Assembly: GCA_047967505.1 (NCBI GenBank)
Contig: CM106539.1
DNA: 64,000 nt
Source of the DNA: Dipteris shenzhenensis
Taxonomy: Eukaryota; Polypodiophyta; Polypodiopsida; Gleicheniales
Reading direction: 5' to 3' (one strand)
Shown here piece after piece: positions 11,181 through 23,400 of this stretch. The notes under the pieces were generated by a model. The model saw only the letters and a program-made list of their open reading frames with translations, had not been told where the DNA came from and ran no database searches. The position numbers and the translations under genes were made by a program. Each line of letters opens with the position of its first letter. Position 1 is the first letter of the stretch.

Positions 11181-11739
11181 AATCATGAAAGTATCATGAT
11201 TGATTAAAAAAATTAACGTTGCTCAATCATGCAAGTATAAGAGATATAAATGTCTAGTCCTTTATCTACATGATATAATTGAATATTGACGTTTTTTCTA
11301 TACTTATGAATGCTCCAAAGGAATCAATAAGAAGTTGAGCTCTCTACCTCGGAGTATCTTGGCATTCCATTTTCAAGAACATGCAATGGATTTTACAGTC
11401 TTAAGAAAGAATCTAGTTCTTCTTAACCACCATATTCCAAGCCACCAAAAAGTATTTTACAAATATTGCTTCTTCATTTCCTTTGTGTACATATACACTA
11501 TGTACTTCCTTTGTCTCTCTGGCCTTGCAAAGGGTCCATGGAAAGATGGGATACCCCCCCCCATTAATATGTAGATGGTCAAAACATAATTCAAATGGTC
11601 AAACTGACTTTCCAAATCATGTTGGTTAATGTGGGATTAGAGTTAGTTGAACGTTTATTTTTTCTTTTCTTTTGTTTTTTTCACACGCCCACACTCACTC
11701 ACCTGTGGTGCTATCGAGACCCTAGATGGGTCCACACTC

Positions 11740-11885
11740 ATGGTTAACTCACACATATTGTCACACACACTCATGGTTAACTCACACATGTGCACAAGCT
11801 AGGACACTAGGTTCTATCTCCAACATTTGAACCCATGACTTGAGGATTGGAAGCCCACTCTTTTAGCTTGTCTGACACCACCCTA
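11740..11885 (-). mobile_element. Possible tRNA-derived SINE remnant
   Basis: Read on the minus strand, AGCTAAAAGAGTGG is an A-box-like sequence and, about 30 bp on, GGGTTCAAATG resembles a pol III B box (GGTTCRANNCC). An imperfect duplication (CACTCATGGTTAACTCACAC, twice) lies at 11737-11790. There is no clear poly(A) tail or target duplication, so this is weak. Confidence 0.25.
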
Positions 11886-12244
11886 ATTAAAAGCATGTGA
11901 TGTTATTTAAATATGAGGAGGGTGTGTCTCCACTCATATTCAATTGTTGATCCCCACTAATTTCCCCTCTCTCCCCACTTTTACCTCTCTCCTCTTCTCT
12001 CTTTCACTCATCTACTGTTCCCACTTCAGATTCTTTTCTCTCTTTTGCTCTCCTTCCAATTAAGGGCTTCTGCACATGAGGAAAAAGTGCAAAATTGGTG
12101 CCATTACCATCATTTTGTTCCATATATTCAAGCATTTAATAGATGTTTGAGTACTTGCAGGGAGCTCTACATGTGAGTGTTGGTGCATTTTGTTCCATAT
12201 ATTCAAGCATTTAATAGACATCTAAGTACTTGCAGGGAGCTCTA

Positions 12245-12251
12245 ATTGAAA

Positions 12252-12283
<32 letters not shown>

Positions 12284-12365
12284 CGGAGAGATTTATGTAT
12301 ATATATATGTATATGTGTGTGTGTGTGCATGTATGTGTGTGTGTGTATTCGCATATATATGTGTG

Positions 12366-12399
<34 letters not shown>

Positions 12400-12545
12400 T
12401 AGATAGATAGACAGAGAGAGAGAGAGAGAGAGAGAAGTGGTCAAAGAGAGAGAGAGACAACTGTGTGTTTAGAAGTTTGGTTTAATTAAAGACATCTGAA
12501 AATTCTTGAATGTGTGTGTGTGTGTGTGTGCACGTGCGCACGGGT
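12245..12545. repeat. Compound microsatellite (GATA/GA)n-(TATG)n-(GT)n
   Basis: Blocks of GATAGATAGA, GAGAGAGAGA, TATATATATG, GTGTGTGTGC and again GA and GT repeats. Preceding it, CATTTTGTTCCATATATTCAAG is duplicated (about 12108 and 12187). Confidence 0.95.
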
Positions 12546-12655
12546 GTGTTATTATGCATGTATATGTTTTTCGAAAATTTTCTAAAATTCCTCAAAGTTC
12601 GAGATTTATAATGAAACCTTGAATTTTATTAAAGGCAATCTATGATCTCAACTTC

Positions 12656-12677
12656 GAGACCCAGCGGAGCGGGTCTC
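12656..12677. other. Small perfect hairpin
   Basis: GAGACCC and GGGTCTC flank an 8-nt loop. It sits in non-coding DNA; no role can be assigned. Confidence 0.4.
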
Positions 12678-13370
12678 TAGACCTTCATAGATGAGTCAGG
12701 TTACTCGTGTTGTGTATGCTTAGGTAGAGGCGCCCTATACCTATGCGTGTAATAACCCAATCATGACAGCTTTTCGGTACAAGCAAAACATTTCTTCTCC
12801 AACGCTTGGGTATGCTACACAACTAACACTCGAGCAACGCGATAGCTACTGCGATGTGGATGAAGATGGAGTGCATGGAGATCGAATGAAGCTACTAGCC
12901 AACCTGAGAGCTAGTGCACGTGACGCAAAAAAAGCGCCACTAGCTATTGCTCCTTTTGTTCATCGTACAAGTTTCACAAAAATGTAAGTTCAATATGTGT
13001 GTGAAAATTAAATGACGATAGCTTATGGCTCCGGAACAAGCATACAAAATTAATTTCATTTTACTATATGAATTTTTCTTACAAGGATGGAGGGGGGTGC
13101 GTGGAGAGAGAGAGATAGTGATTGAATGGCATCGCGTTTCCTGTGAGATGGATTTGATTTGGGAGTGAAAGTTTTTAGCCAACTTGAACTATTTATGGCA
13201 ACTTTATTGGCCTGACGGTGGCAAGGCACACGGGACTTCTATTTCCTACGTCCTTTCGCCACCCTACAGATGTGCGCACTGCACAGTAGCCTTCCCGCGA
13301 AAAACCTTACACCCTCTTCGTACCCTCACCACTTCCTTCCCAACGCTCACGACGATTTGCTGCCTCGCCC

Positions 13371-14771
13371 ATGTTTCCACACCCCTTGCTCGGACTGATG
13401 CTGCTACTCGCCGCAACCCGCGCGCTGGCCTTCGGTTGGTGCCATATCCAATCCTCTTTCATGATCGTAAGGCAGCATTCCATTGCTGCATTCTTGTGGT
13501 TCCTGGCAGGGATATGGGTACTCAAGTGGTATGTAAGCAGGCCCAAGCCCGTGTACCTCGTCGACTTCTCTTGTTACGAGCCGGGTCCTTATCTCAAGTG
13601 TAACTACGAGATGAGCGAATACTTCACCAAATGCCAAGAGGCTTTTACTCTTCCGAGTGAACACTTCCAAAGAAAAATCTTTCTCAGATCCGGCCTAGGG
13701 GATGAGACCTACGTACCGCCGTTCGTAATCCGGGACAAAATGATCCCTTACTTCGAGGATGCTCGCTTAGAAGCAGAGATGGTCATGTTCGGTTGCCTGG
13801 ATGAGCTTTTCAAAAAGACAGGAGTAACGCCCAACGAAATCGCCGTCCTGGTTTCCAATTGCAGTCTATTCACTCCCACTCCTTCGCATTCGACCATGCT
13901 TGTGAACCGCTACAAGATGAGAGAGGATATCAAGACTATCCATTTGGCTGGTATGGGTTGTAGCGCATCTGTCATTGCCTGCAAGCTAGCCAAAGATTTG
14001 CTAAAGATTTGTCCAAATCAGTATGCTCTAGTGGTCAGTACTGAAAACGTCACTCTGAACTGGTACTTCGGTAATCAAAAGTCTAGGCTGGTGAGTAACT
14101 GCCTCTTCCGAGTGGGTTGCGCCGCTATGCTGCTCACTAACAAGCAAAGCGAGCGCTCACGAAGTAAGTACGAATTCCTACATTGTATTAGGACTCATAC
14201 GGCAGCGGACGACAAGGCTTACGGTTGCGCCTTCCAGGGGGAGGATGAAGATGGCTTTGTAGCCGTGGCTTTAAACAAAGATCTCTTGGGAGTAGCCGCT
14301 GATGCACTCAGGACTAACATCGTTCAGCTAGGCCCACTGATATTGCCTTTTTCAGAGCAGCTCCTCTTTATTTTTGGCGTGCTCTGCAGAAAGGTCCTCA
14401 AGTTAAAGATCAAGCAAGATCAACCCGATTTCAAGTTGGGAGTCCAACATTTCTGCTTTCACGCAGGAGGACGGGCTGTTATCGATGATCTTCAGAAGAA
14501 TCTCTACCTTGATGACCACCTCCTTGAGCCTGCGCGTGCCACGCTCCACCGGTTCGGCAATACTTCGGCTAGCTGTTTGTGGTACGTGCTTGCCTACATG
14601 GAAGCGAAACAGAGAGTGAAGAAAGGAGACAAGGTGTGGATGCTGGGCTTAGGTTCCGGATTTAAATGCAACAGTGCCATATGGAGAGCCTTGGATGACA
14701 TACGCACGCCTACATCGAGTCCCTGGTTGGAGTGTATTCATCGGTACCCCGTTCCACTAAATAGGCCGTGA
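13371..14771 (+). CDS. KCS: 3-ketoacyl-CoA synthase (very-long-chain fatty acid elongase, KCS/FAE1 family)
   Basis: Intronless 466-residue protein. KCS enzymes condense malonyl-CoA with a long acyl-CoA on the ER membrane, the committed step in elongation to wax, suberin and sphingolipid acyl chains. Two N-terminal hydrophobic segments (about residues 5-22 and 37-55) are the expected membrane anchors. The FAE1/CUT1 condensing domain follows from YLVDFSCY (62). The catalytic triad is visible: Cys197 in GMGCSAS, His364 in CFHAGGRAVID and Asn397 in HRFGNTSAS. Their spacing matches Arabidopsis FAE1 (Cys223, His391, Asn424) with an offset of 26-27. The C-terminal GLGSGFKCNSAIW signature is at 427-439. 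Length is slightly short of the usual 490-520, mainly at the N-terminus; an upstream start would need another frame. No defects seen. GC content is clearly higher than in the surrounding DNA. Confidence 0.95.
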   Translation: MFPHPLLGLMLLLAATRALAFGWCHIQSSFMIVRQHSIAAFLWFLAGIWVLKWYVSRPKPVYLVDFSCYEPGPYLKCNYEMSEYFTKCQEAFTLPSEHFQRKIFLRSGLGDETYVPPFVIRDKMIPYFEDARLEAEMVMFGCLDELFKKTGVTPNEIAVLVSNCSLFTPTPSHSTMLVNRYKMREDIKTIHLAGMGCSASVIACKLAKDLLKICPNQYALVVSTENVTLNWYFGNQKSRLVSNCLFRVGCAAMLLTNKQSERSRSKYEFLHCIRTHTAADDKAYGCAFQGEDEDGFVAVALNKDLLGVAADALRTNIVQLGPLILPFSEQLLFIFGVLCRKVLKLKIKQDQPDFKLGVQHFCFHAGGRAVIDDLQKNLYLDDHLLEPARATLHRFGNTSASCLWYVLAYMEAKQRVKKGDKVWMLGLGSGFKCNSAIWRALDDIRTPTSSPWLECIHRYPVPLNRP

Positions 14772-16590
14772 ATATGTATTGGGCAGCATTTCAACTTGCG
14801 AAGAACCTGAAGTCCACGTTAGTCACAAGTAATTATCTAAAGTTAGAATTCTAGTTATGGTGTGGGAAAGTGTTAGGAAGGTTGTTCTAGAATAAGCAAA
14901 GCTGGCAAAGCACTATGGCCCTCCTTTATGGAAATTAGATGTAGTTTGTCTAGCCTGTTGGAAATGGATGAGAATAGTATATATGTTTAAATAGTGTTTG
15001 TTTTTCTAGGTTTGTATGTAATGAGTATGTGTATTGAGATGAGTTATGCACATATATATTCAGCTATTAAATGGTTTGTCCAATATGCATATGAAGCTCT
15101 ATATGTGGTCTATAGAAGTAGCTACCATACATTATTGTTGTTCTGTAAATGGCAAGTGAAAAGTCTCCATTGTTTTTTAAAATTTAAAATTTTGTTTTTA
15201 TATTTTATAAGAATGCAATAAATGTGTTGACATTATTTGTTCATGTTGATATTATTTGTGGCTTCCGATTGCTTGATGTGTATGTGTTTGGTATTTTTGA
15301 ATTATTATAGATTTGTCTACCAATATTACAAAAAACCTAAACTTGAGAAATGTTGAGTTGTGTTGACAATTTTTTGTCTCTATATATGATAATTTTTAGA
15401 TCTAGTTTTATGTCTACTTTATATTTTGTCAAGGACCTTGGATTTAAAGATTGAGCAAGTATGTTATATATTGTTGTTTTTGTTGTCCTTTCATAGTTGC
15501 AGCTTGATTTAATATTTAACCTCTCCGTATCATTTTGAACATCTTTTTCTATGGTAAAGTGCACATTTTGAAGGGGTGCAAGCACATTCTCACTATATTC
15601 TTAACAAAATAGCCGTGTATGCATGTCCATACATGCATATACCTTTAGGTGAGAAAGCTAATTTCTTCATAGTGTGGCCTTGATCCCTATGGATTGTTCT
15701 TTATTTTGGTTAGCTAAAGATGTTAGCCATGCAGTCTAATATGTGTCTTCCAGTTCTTTGAATAGCCATGAGTTCTTCACAGGTTTTGCTTGTAGCAGGG
15801 ATTTGGGAGGGATTTAAAACAATCATTTCAAATCAATGAATTAAAAATGTTTTTTTGGGATCCTTGGAGCGATTTAAATCGGTCCATGAACGATTTTTTA
15901 CCAGCACCTGCAACTACAATAGGTAACCGCGTGGTCAAACGACACACCGTAAAGTAACATGGAGCAAATAGGGCATGGTGATGCTGTATACCGTCCGGGA
16001 TGCTATATACCACATGGTAGGTTGAAGTTACCACAAAATCTAAGTTACGTGGTGTGAGATATTATTCATTTATGGTGAGGTATAGTTGATTATATATACT
16101 CTACGCACACCACGTATTGCTTGCATTCTCGAGATTCTAGTACTACTTGGAGTCTCGAAAAAAACAAAGATGGATAAGCAAAATGATAAACAAAGCTTCC
16201 AAACAAATTTGTAAGTTTTTTAATCCTTTTATAAAGTGTCTAGTGTTGGTGCTGGGCTTGCTTAGGCTAGGTGATATCTACCCACACTAGCATGCAAAAT
16301 GGATAAATGCAAAGCTCTTAGTTTACAATTTATCATTTGAGATTTGAAAAGGTTATTTTCATAAAGAAATCATTTTTTTTGTAAGAAATTTGAATTACTT
16401 TCATAAAAATATGAAAAAAGGATGTTTTTAGTGGGCATAAACTATATAGTTTTTATAAATTAGTGAAAAAAGAATATTTTTTTAGTATCCATAAACTATA
16501 TAGTTTTTAGTATTCATAAACTTGTAAAAAAATCATATGTTTAGTAGTCATAAGCTATGTAGGTTTTAAAAATAGTAAAAAAAAGTAGAT
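14772..16590. other. KCS 3' flank and spacer
   Basis: AT-rich with several AATAAA-like signals, for example AATAAATG near 15217, which could serve the KCS transcript. After 16370 there are imperfect tandem copies of CATAAACTATATAGTTTTTA (about 16436-16570). No coding sequence seen. Confidence 0.5.
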
Positions 16591-16607
16591 ATTTTAGAAA
16601 GAAAGTA

Positions 16608-16745
16608 TCTATGTGCTAGTGGGGAGTCCGCGTATGCCGACTCACAACTACTTGCATTTGGATGTAAAATATCTATGTCACATGTGCCAGTGGGGGGTTC
16701 GTGTATGTGAAACCATAACTACTCACACATGGATGTAAAATACTA
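16608..16745 (+). repeat. 70-bp tandem duplication
   Basis: GTGCTAGTGGGGAGTCCGCG...CATTTGGATGTAAAATATCT is followed by GTGCCAGTGGGGGGTTCGTG...CACATGGATGTAAAATACTA. The two units are clearly related and adjacent. Confidence 0.7.
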
Positions 16746-16849
16746 GATAATATATTATATTTTATAGTTATTACTAAAAAAAAGAGAAATGCTTGACTTT
16801 GATTGATTATGGCTCACTTTTGCCAGTTGCAACCCATTGAAAGTCTAGT

Positions 16850-17215
16850 CGGTTGTGTAGCACTCTCCCAAATTGGAGGATTGGACGTGCATTCCAATTG
16901 GCATACAATTCTGGAACAAAGATTAGGGGAATTTCGGACTCAAAAAGGGCCTCATAAGGAGTGGATTAGCAAAATGGATTAAGAACTAATAAGGTCTATA
17001 AAGGGTCCCATCACCCTCATATGAGTCCAAAAAAGTACACCTCCCTAGGCTTTGGTGGTCCCAAAAAGTGCACCTCCCTCTCCCACTTGGAAGATCCCCA
17101 CCATGTGCAAGAAGTCCACCCTCTTTATACCCCAAGGTGGTCCCCGCTACTAAAAAGTATCTCACGGGTACTACTTCCCCCAAAAATTTGAAAATTTTCA
17201 AAAGTGCCAAAAATG
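16850..17215 (+). repeat. Dispersed repeat, inverted partner of 8.5-8.87 kb
   Basis: Shares ordered phrases with the minus strand of 8515-8870 (see that entry). It includes GTACACCTCCCTAGGC and a second GTGCACCTCCCTCTCC copy. No ORF of note. Confidence 0.35.
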
Positions 17216-18528
17216 ACTTGAAACCCTTCTAAACCTTCCCCCAAACCATGCATATGCACCCAAATCCCTTTCCAACCCTTGAATCCTTCTTCTACTCACC
17301 ACACGCACAAGCTTCAATCCTTCTTCTTCTCACCTAATCACTTTCTAACCCCTGAATCGTTTTTCTTCTCACCATAATTATTTTTTATCACTTTTCTACC
17401 CTCTCATGGCTCCATTGCAAGATTCTCCTACAATGTGGTGCTTGGTAGTTGATAGTGTAACAACAAAGCTATTTTGTAATCTAATTTTTTTATTTACTAA
17501 CTCAAATCTATTTTCTCACATCTCTCATTGTTCCATTTCAATGTTACCAACAAAAAGTAGAAGTGTTCCCTGAGTTACAAGCGCATGTGACAAAATGTGT
17601 TCTTGGCAGGTTGCGGTGGAGCAAGCAATCAATCAAAGGGTGTAAGCTACATGGTGCATGAGGGCTATGTCTAGGGATTATGAACTACCTTCTCCCTATA
17701 GCTTATTGGATAAACATTATTCAAATCTTTTCAAATATGTGGAAGCAATCTCGATTGGATTTCAAGGAACTTGAGCATGGATGGATAGAACATTGAGGCA
17801 AAGGTAGAGGGAAGAATGAACAACGTGATGGAAGTGGTCATTATTTAGCATTTACCACTATACACATCAACATATATCTGTCTTGTATGTGTTCTTTTCC
17901 TTTAGAGGACACCTATTATATTATAGTGTGTCCTTTTGTAGACACTATATTTTGGCTCCCCAACGGAGGTTGCTTGACTTGCCCTTTCTATGGTAATTGA
18001 TATTATTTTATTCTAAAATAAATAAATGTTATCATTCTCATGAAATAAAGTAAAATCATAATGTATGTTGTTTTATTATTGTTGTCTTATTCTTGCTACT
18101 TCTTGAAGTTTACCCAAAACTCAATTTCAAAAAGGCCTCTTGGCCTCAATGTGCATGTGGGTGTGCAATTGGATCAAACAATGTAAGTTTAGCCCAAATG
18201 TGTGCTTGACCAAGAGGACTTTGTTGTGTCTTATGACATTACTTTTTGCCCCTAATCAACCCCTTCTTGGTGATTAGCAAGTTTCTCTATAATGAACACT
18301 AGTACACCCCATTAGCCACACATCTATACAAAAAATCACTTGAGCCAAGAAGAACAAGTATTATGTAAATAAAGAAAGGCAACCACTTGAACTAGGCTTC
18401 AACAAGATTGAGCCTCAAATAGTGGTTCCCAACAAATAAAAGAGAAAAAAGATGATTTGGAAAAATATTAGGCAATCTTGACCCCCCCCCCCCCAAAAAA
18501 AAACTATTAGGCATCCTTGATTTGTTGG
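17216..18528. other. Spacer, no gene seen
   Basis: Non-coding, with a run of 14 C followed by A9 at 18482-18503. I find no family sequence, and no element end except the LTR start that follows. Confidence 0.5.
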
Positions 18529-19235
18529 TGTTGACTCTGTGCCAACATGAACTTATGTAGAAAGGGAAGGTGATACAACTTTGTGATAGAACTTTGTGTT
18601 ACAACTTCTAGATACAACTTTGTGTTTCGACTTTGTGTAACAACTTTGTGTTACAACTTCTACATATAGAGAGAGAATGTGTTACGACTTTGTGACACAA
18701 CTTTGTGTTACAACTTTGTGTAACAACTTTGTGTTACAACTTTGTGTTACAACTTCTACATGTAGAGAGAGAATGTTTTACAACTTTGTGATACAACTTT
18801 GTGTTACAACTTTGTGATACGACTTTGTGTTACATGCAGAGAGAGAAGCTCTCCAACTTGTATAAATACCCCATAATGGAATGAAGCCCATACTCTTTGG
18901 GGCATTGTGTTGAGTCTACTTTGGTATTCCAAGCATTTGTCTCAAGTGTCCATGCTTCCTTGCACTGCACGTCCAAAAGCATGTCCTAACCTTGCAACTC
19001 CTCCTCCCCTCTCCTCCAACCTTGCAACCCACCCTCTCCCTCTCCTCCTCCCTCCTCCTCCTTCCTCCTCCTCCTCCCTCCTCCTCCTCCTCCTCCCTCC
19101 TCCTCCTCCTCCTCTCTCCTCCTCCTCCCTCCTCACTCTTCTTTTCCCCATGCTCTTACACCTTCTTTCTCTTCCACTCCTATGCTCCCCTAAACCCTTT
19201 GTTCCTCAACCCTTAAAACTCCATGATCTATGAGG
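18529..19235 (+). repeat. LTR-like arm, left half of a long inverted repeat
   Basis: Begins TGTTGACTCTGTGCC and mirrors 19735-20438 almost base for base. It contains many 15-bp units of the type ACAACTTTGTGTTAC (18575-18835), then TATAAATA at 18861-18868, followed by a transcribed-looking C/T-rich block with CTCCTCCTC repeats (19030-19135). Tandem enhancer-like units ahead of a TATA box are typical of the U3 region of a retrotransposon LTR. The Leu/Pro/Ser ORFs here are low-complexity artefacts. Confidence 0.7.
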
Positions 19236-19734
19236 TCTTTCCTACTGCTTTCGTAGGAAGAGCTGGGTATTCTATGTTTGCGGAGTTCCGAGGCTTTTTG
19301 TCACCTACAGATATATTGGGATTGTCGGTTGTAGTATATGTGTAGCTTAGGACCTCGAGTCGTGTTCCAGTGAGAGACGTAGGCTTAAGTGTGGTAAGCA
19401 AACAAAGTGCATGTATGTGTAAAAGGAACGTAAATCATCTTTGTTGAGGTAATGAAGGCTTTCGCCTTCATTAGGGGTTGTAGGGTTTAGGAGGAGTTTA
19501 AGGGTTAGAAGGAGGTTCCAGGGTTCAGAAGGAGGTTCCAGGGTTCAAAAGGAGGTTCCAGGGTTTAGAAAGAGTTCTAGGGTTTAGAAGGAGGTTCCAG
19601 GGTTCAGAAGGAGGTTCCAGGGTTTAAAAAGAGTTCCAGGGTTTAGAAGGAGGTTCCAGGGTTCAGAAGGAGATTCCAGGGTTTAGAAGAAGGTTCCAAG
19701 GTTAGGGTAGAGTACATGGTGGAGAACTCGTCTC
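19236..19734. repeat. Loop of the inverted repeat with 20-bp minisatellite and a perfect hairpin
   Basis: About ten units of GTTCCAGGGTT(C/T)AGAAGGAG run from about 19500 to 19690. At 19451-19472, AATGAAGGC and GCCTTCATT form a perfect 9-bp stem with a TTTC loop, close to the symmetry centre of the whole structure (about 19483). Confidence 0.8.
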
Positions 19735-20438
19735 CCTCGTAGATCATGGAGTTTTAAGGGTTGAGGAACAAAGGGTTTAGGGGAGCATAGGAGTAGGAGA
19801 GAAAGAAGGTGTAAGAGCATGGGGGAAAGAAGAGAGAGGAGGGAGGAGGAGGAGAGAGGAGGAGGAGGAGGGAGGAGGAGGAGGAGGAGGGAGGAGGAGG
19901 AGGAAGGAGGAGGAGGGAGGAGGAGAGGGAGAGGATAGGTTGCAAGGTTGGAGGAGAGGGGAGGAGGAGTTGCAAGGTTAGGACATGCTTTTGGACGTGC
20001 AGTGCAAGGAAGCATGGACACTTGAGACAAATGCTTGGAATACCAAAGTAGACTCAACACAATGCCCCAAAGAGTGTGGGCTTCATTCCATTATGGGGTA
20101 TTTATACAAGTTGGAGAGCTTCTCTCTCTGCATGTAACACAAAGTCGTATCACAAAGTTGTAACACAAAGTTGTATCACAAAGTTGTAACACAAAGTTGT
20201 AACACATTCTCTCTCTACATGTAGAAGTTGTAACACAAAGTTGTAACACAAAGTTGTTACACAAAGTTGTAACACAAAGTTGTGTCACAAAGTCGTAACA
20301 CATTCTCTCTCTACATGTAGAAGTTGTAACACAAAGTTGTTACATAAAGTTGTAACACAAAGTTGTATCTAGAAGTTGTAACACAAAGTTGTATCACCTT
20401 CCCTTTCTACATAAGTTCATGTTGGCACAGAGTCAACA
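19735..20438 (-). repeat. LTR-like arm, probable 3' LTR of the minus-strand Ty3-like element
   Basis: On the minus strand it starts TGTTGACTCTG at 20438. It is directly preceded by CCGGGAGTA, a short polypurine-tract-like run, and by the end of the minus-strand retroelement ORF. It has the same ACAACTTTGTG units and TATAAATA (minus, about 20099-20106) as the left arm. The position right after the ORF fits a 3' LTR. No downstream end or target duplication could be fixed. Confidence 0.65.
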
Positions 20439-20488
20439 TACTCCCGGATCCATTTTATTACTCGTCCTCAGGTTATGGCTTATTGCGA

Positions 20489-23400
20489 TCACGTACCTGG
20501 GGTTGCCATGTTTTTAGTCCAGTGGCTGTGGAACTTGTGTCGTGCCAGTCGATCCTGCTGTAGAGCCTTAGCACCATACAATTTTTGCACAGTTTCCAGG
20601 TAGCCTATATCCACCATTTGCTCGAACAGAGATATGTGGCGTGCCTCCAAGAAGATCACTCTTTGATAGAGTCGGCTTGTAATCTGAGCATCAATCCTTT
20701 CATTGGGATTAAAGCTGAGTGGAGGCAAATGGGAATCAAGGTAACATGGGACCTCTAGAATGAATTCTAATGTTTTACAGAATATGGCACTTTGGCAAAG
20801 GAAGCGATCAATGTTGCCACGCATTATTTGTTCATGCTGCTGAAGTGCTCAGATCATGGTGCCTTGGATATTCCATTCTACACTAGAGTAGGGTTCAATC
20901 ATTGGCCAATTAATGACTCGATCTTCAGCCAAAGTGTGTATGTTGGCTTCCCATTTTTTACACCGTGGAACTACATAGAACTTGGGATGGGTTCTGAGAC
21001 ATGGAGGTGCCCGTAAGTACTCCTTTAAGAAGATTACATCAAAGAGCTTGGAACGGTGCCAATCAGGTTGTGGATCCAATTTGCTAACTCAACCTTCACT
21101 TATTTGATGCTAACGAAGGTTGGTAGGAAAGTTATCCAGGGTCCATCCACCGCGAGTTTTCATATCAGGATATTTGCTCCAAAATTCCTTGATGGGGTTA
21201 CTGGGAAGTGGTATCTCATCAAAATCATGTACCCATCATTGGAACTTGGCATGGGCGTACAAATTGGATTATCCGGATCCTGATATTCAAAATCAAATAC
21301 TGCGTCATTTTCTGCTGATGGAAGCACCAGAAGTGTCGGAGGTGATGACGGGGCTGGGAGAGAATCAGGGGACATTGGGGAGAAATATGGCTGAGTGATA
21401 GTGGCAGAAGGGGGAGCAGAGGGGAGGGGGGGAAGAATTGGGCAAATGGTTTGAGCAGCTTGGTAATCCTCAAGGGTAGGATTAGCAAGGGAGGGGAAAA
21501 AGCTAGGTGTGAGGGGCTCGTAAGTTTGTGACTGTTGGGTAAGTTGAAAATGGTGAGAGGCATGAGCAAAGAGATGATGGAGGGAATAGATGTTAGGATG
21601 GAGCTCGGGGAAGGTTAAGAGGGTGGTAGCAGCTAGGGGAAGTGAGGTTATGATGTTGGCAGAAAGAGTGGTTAGATATGGGAAGTTGGATGTGAGATAG
21701 GCCTTGTCATCTTCCGACACTTCTTTTTGCTGGTGCGATGGGATGATCAGCTGCATGGGTTGGATGTCGGTTATGTCGTGCCATGCAAATAATAGGGATG
21801 GCCTTTGTAGCAATGGCAACAAACTTGCAATAACCCTGAGGGGACGACTACCCATGAGGCAGACATATGCAATGAAAGCATCCGTCCTGAGTGTTATAAA
21901 CCCGGCATGTGTAGATAGGCAGAAGATATTCTTCTCATCTTCAGACAAGTCTTGGAAAATTATGCGTAGGGTTTTATTCCCGATTGATCGTTCCCAGTTG
22001 ATTGTTGGATGAGCAGATATGATCCTGATTTGGAGTTGCTTCCATTGGATAAGCACGCGTGCGTTGAGGTGATCTTCCACCTGTAGAGCAGCCACAAGCT
22101 CTTCGTACACCATGGTTGTGCATTGTAGTGGGGCGTCATTGGTGTTGTCTTCCAATGCCTCATTGTTGTGCACTAGCAATTGGAGTTCAAGCTTGGAGAT
22201 GGCTATTTTTTGGGAGTGCATCTCATTCATTTTTTCTTTGTACTGATGGTAGATGGTTGTGTATGCCTCCTTAAGCTTTTTCATTTGCAAGGTGACCTTT
22301 GCCTGTTGAGGAATATCTTCAGTGGTATTGGACCATTGGTCCAAGACTTGGGCTTGTGAAGTGCTGGCCTCTTGAACAGTAGCAAGTTGGTCTTTTAAGA
22401 GTCGGCATTCCCTTGTAAGCTCATCAATGCTGAAGGCATGTACTGCCAAAGATTGTTTCATGTCTTCAAGCTTGTCTTTGCAATCCTAGAGCTCTTCTTC
22501 TTTGTGAATGAGAGTGAGTCGAGCTTGTGCCACTACCTCTGTTTGTTGCGCATGTGCAGATGTTAAGGAGTTATAGTAGGTCTGTAGGATTGCCGTTGCT
22601 TCTACTGCCGTAGTCAGCTGTGTTTGACTTTGGTGGAGGTTGGAGGTCACATCCCTTACTGCCTTCTCTTGAGCTTGGAGAGCCTGGTTCATGCACACTT
22701 CTTCTATCTCCTTCTCATCTATTTGTGCCCGAAGTGCCTTGACCTCTATGGCGATTGCCTGGAATTGGTCTTCGATTTCTGATGCAGTCTGCCTTTCCAA
22801 TTCTCTTACATATGCTTCCTTGGCCAAGCTAGTGAATAGTTCTGACATTTGGATCATTTGGCTAGCTTGATGTTGGAGAATGACAGACGGTGATGAGGTC
22901 TGGCGATATTGCTGATACAAGTGGTGCCCATGTAGCCATCCCGATGATTCTGGAGTACTTGGGGGAGGTTGTTCCAATGGCATCTCAGTCCCTTGTGTAC
23001 AATAGTCATACTGTTGATCTGGCACTAGCTCCCCTTGTGGCTCATCGACTGGCATGGCGTCGATGGGCGGTTCGAGTGCTGATGTGGTCTCAAGCTCTGG
23101 TGCTGATATTTCCTTAGGTTCGGGTGCCGACGAGCTCGGGTTGGTGCTGTTGGTGGAGACTTAGTGGTTGCAGTTGTGCACCGAGCTGTAGCATTTCCTA
23201 GGGCAATTCCGCAATCTGCTTTCCAGAATAGGTGCTTTTGTTAAGGCATCTACACTTATCAATGTGATAGCTGGAGAAGTTGGTGACGGCTCCCATACTG
23301 GTGAGAAGGGTATGTCCAACTCCTCAATTGGCTTTGGTGACTGGTGGGGCAGAGTCATTTCTCTTTCTTGTAGTTATTTTTTTATGATTATAGCCAATAA

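Noticed and set aside
11003-11188. Tyr/Ile-rich ORFs
   Set aside because: Translated (TA)n/(CATA)n microsatellite.
12763-12987. Possible exon before KCS ending at an AAAAT|GTAAGT donor
   Set aside because: No acceptor gives an in-frame join to KCS, the sequence is unrecognised, and KCS is complete without it.
13184-13670. ORFs on both strands overlapping the start of KCS
   Set aside because: Overlapping shadow frames of the higher-GC KCS gene and its leader; the KCS frame has full-length family match.
19500-19690. CRISPR-like regular repeats or telomere-like TTTAGGG words
   Set aside because: Units of about 20 bp have no unique spacers, and the GGGTTTAG words are part of a longer irregular unit; the organism is eukaryotic.
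18907-20060. Leu/Pro/Ser ORFs in both inverted-repeat arms
   Set aside because: They are copies of one CTCCTC repeat inside an LTR-like sequence, low complexity, with no domain.
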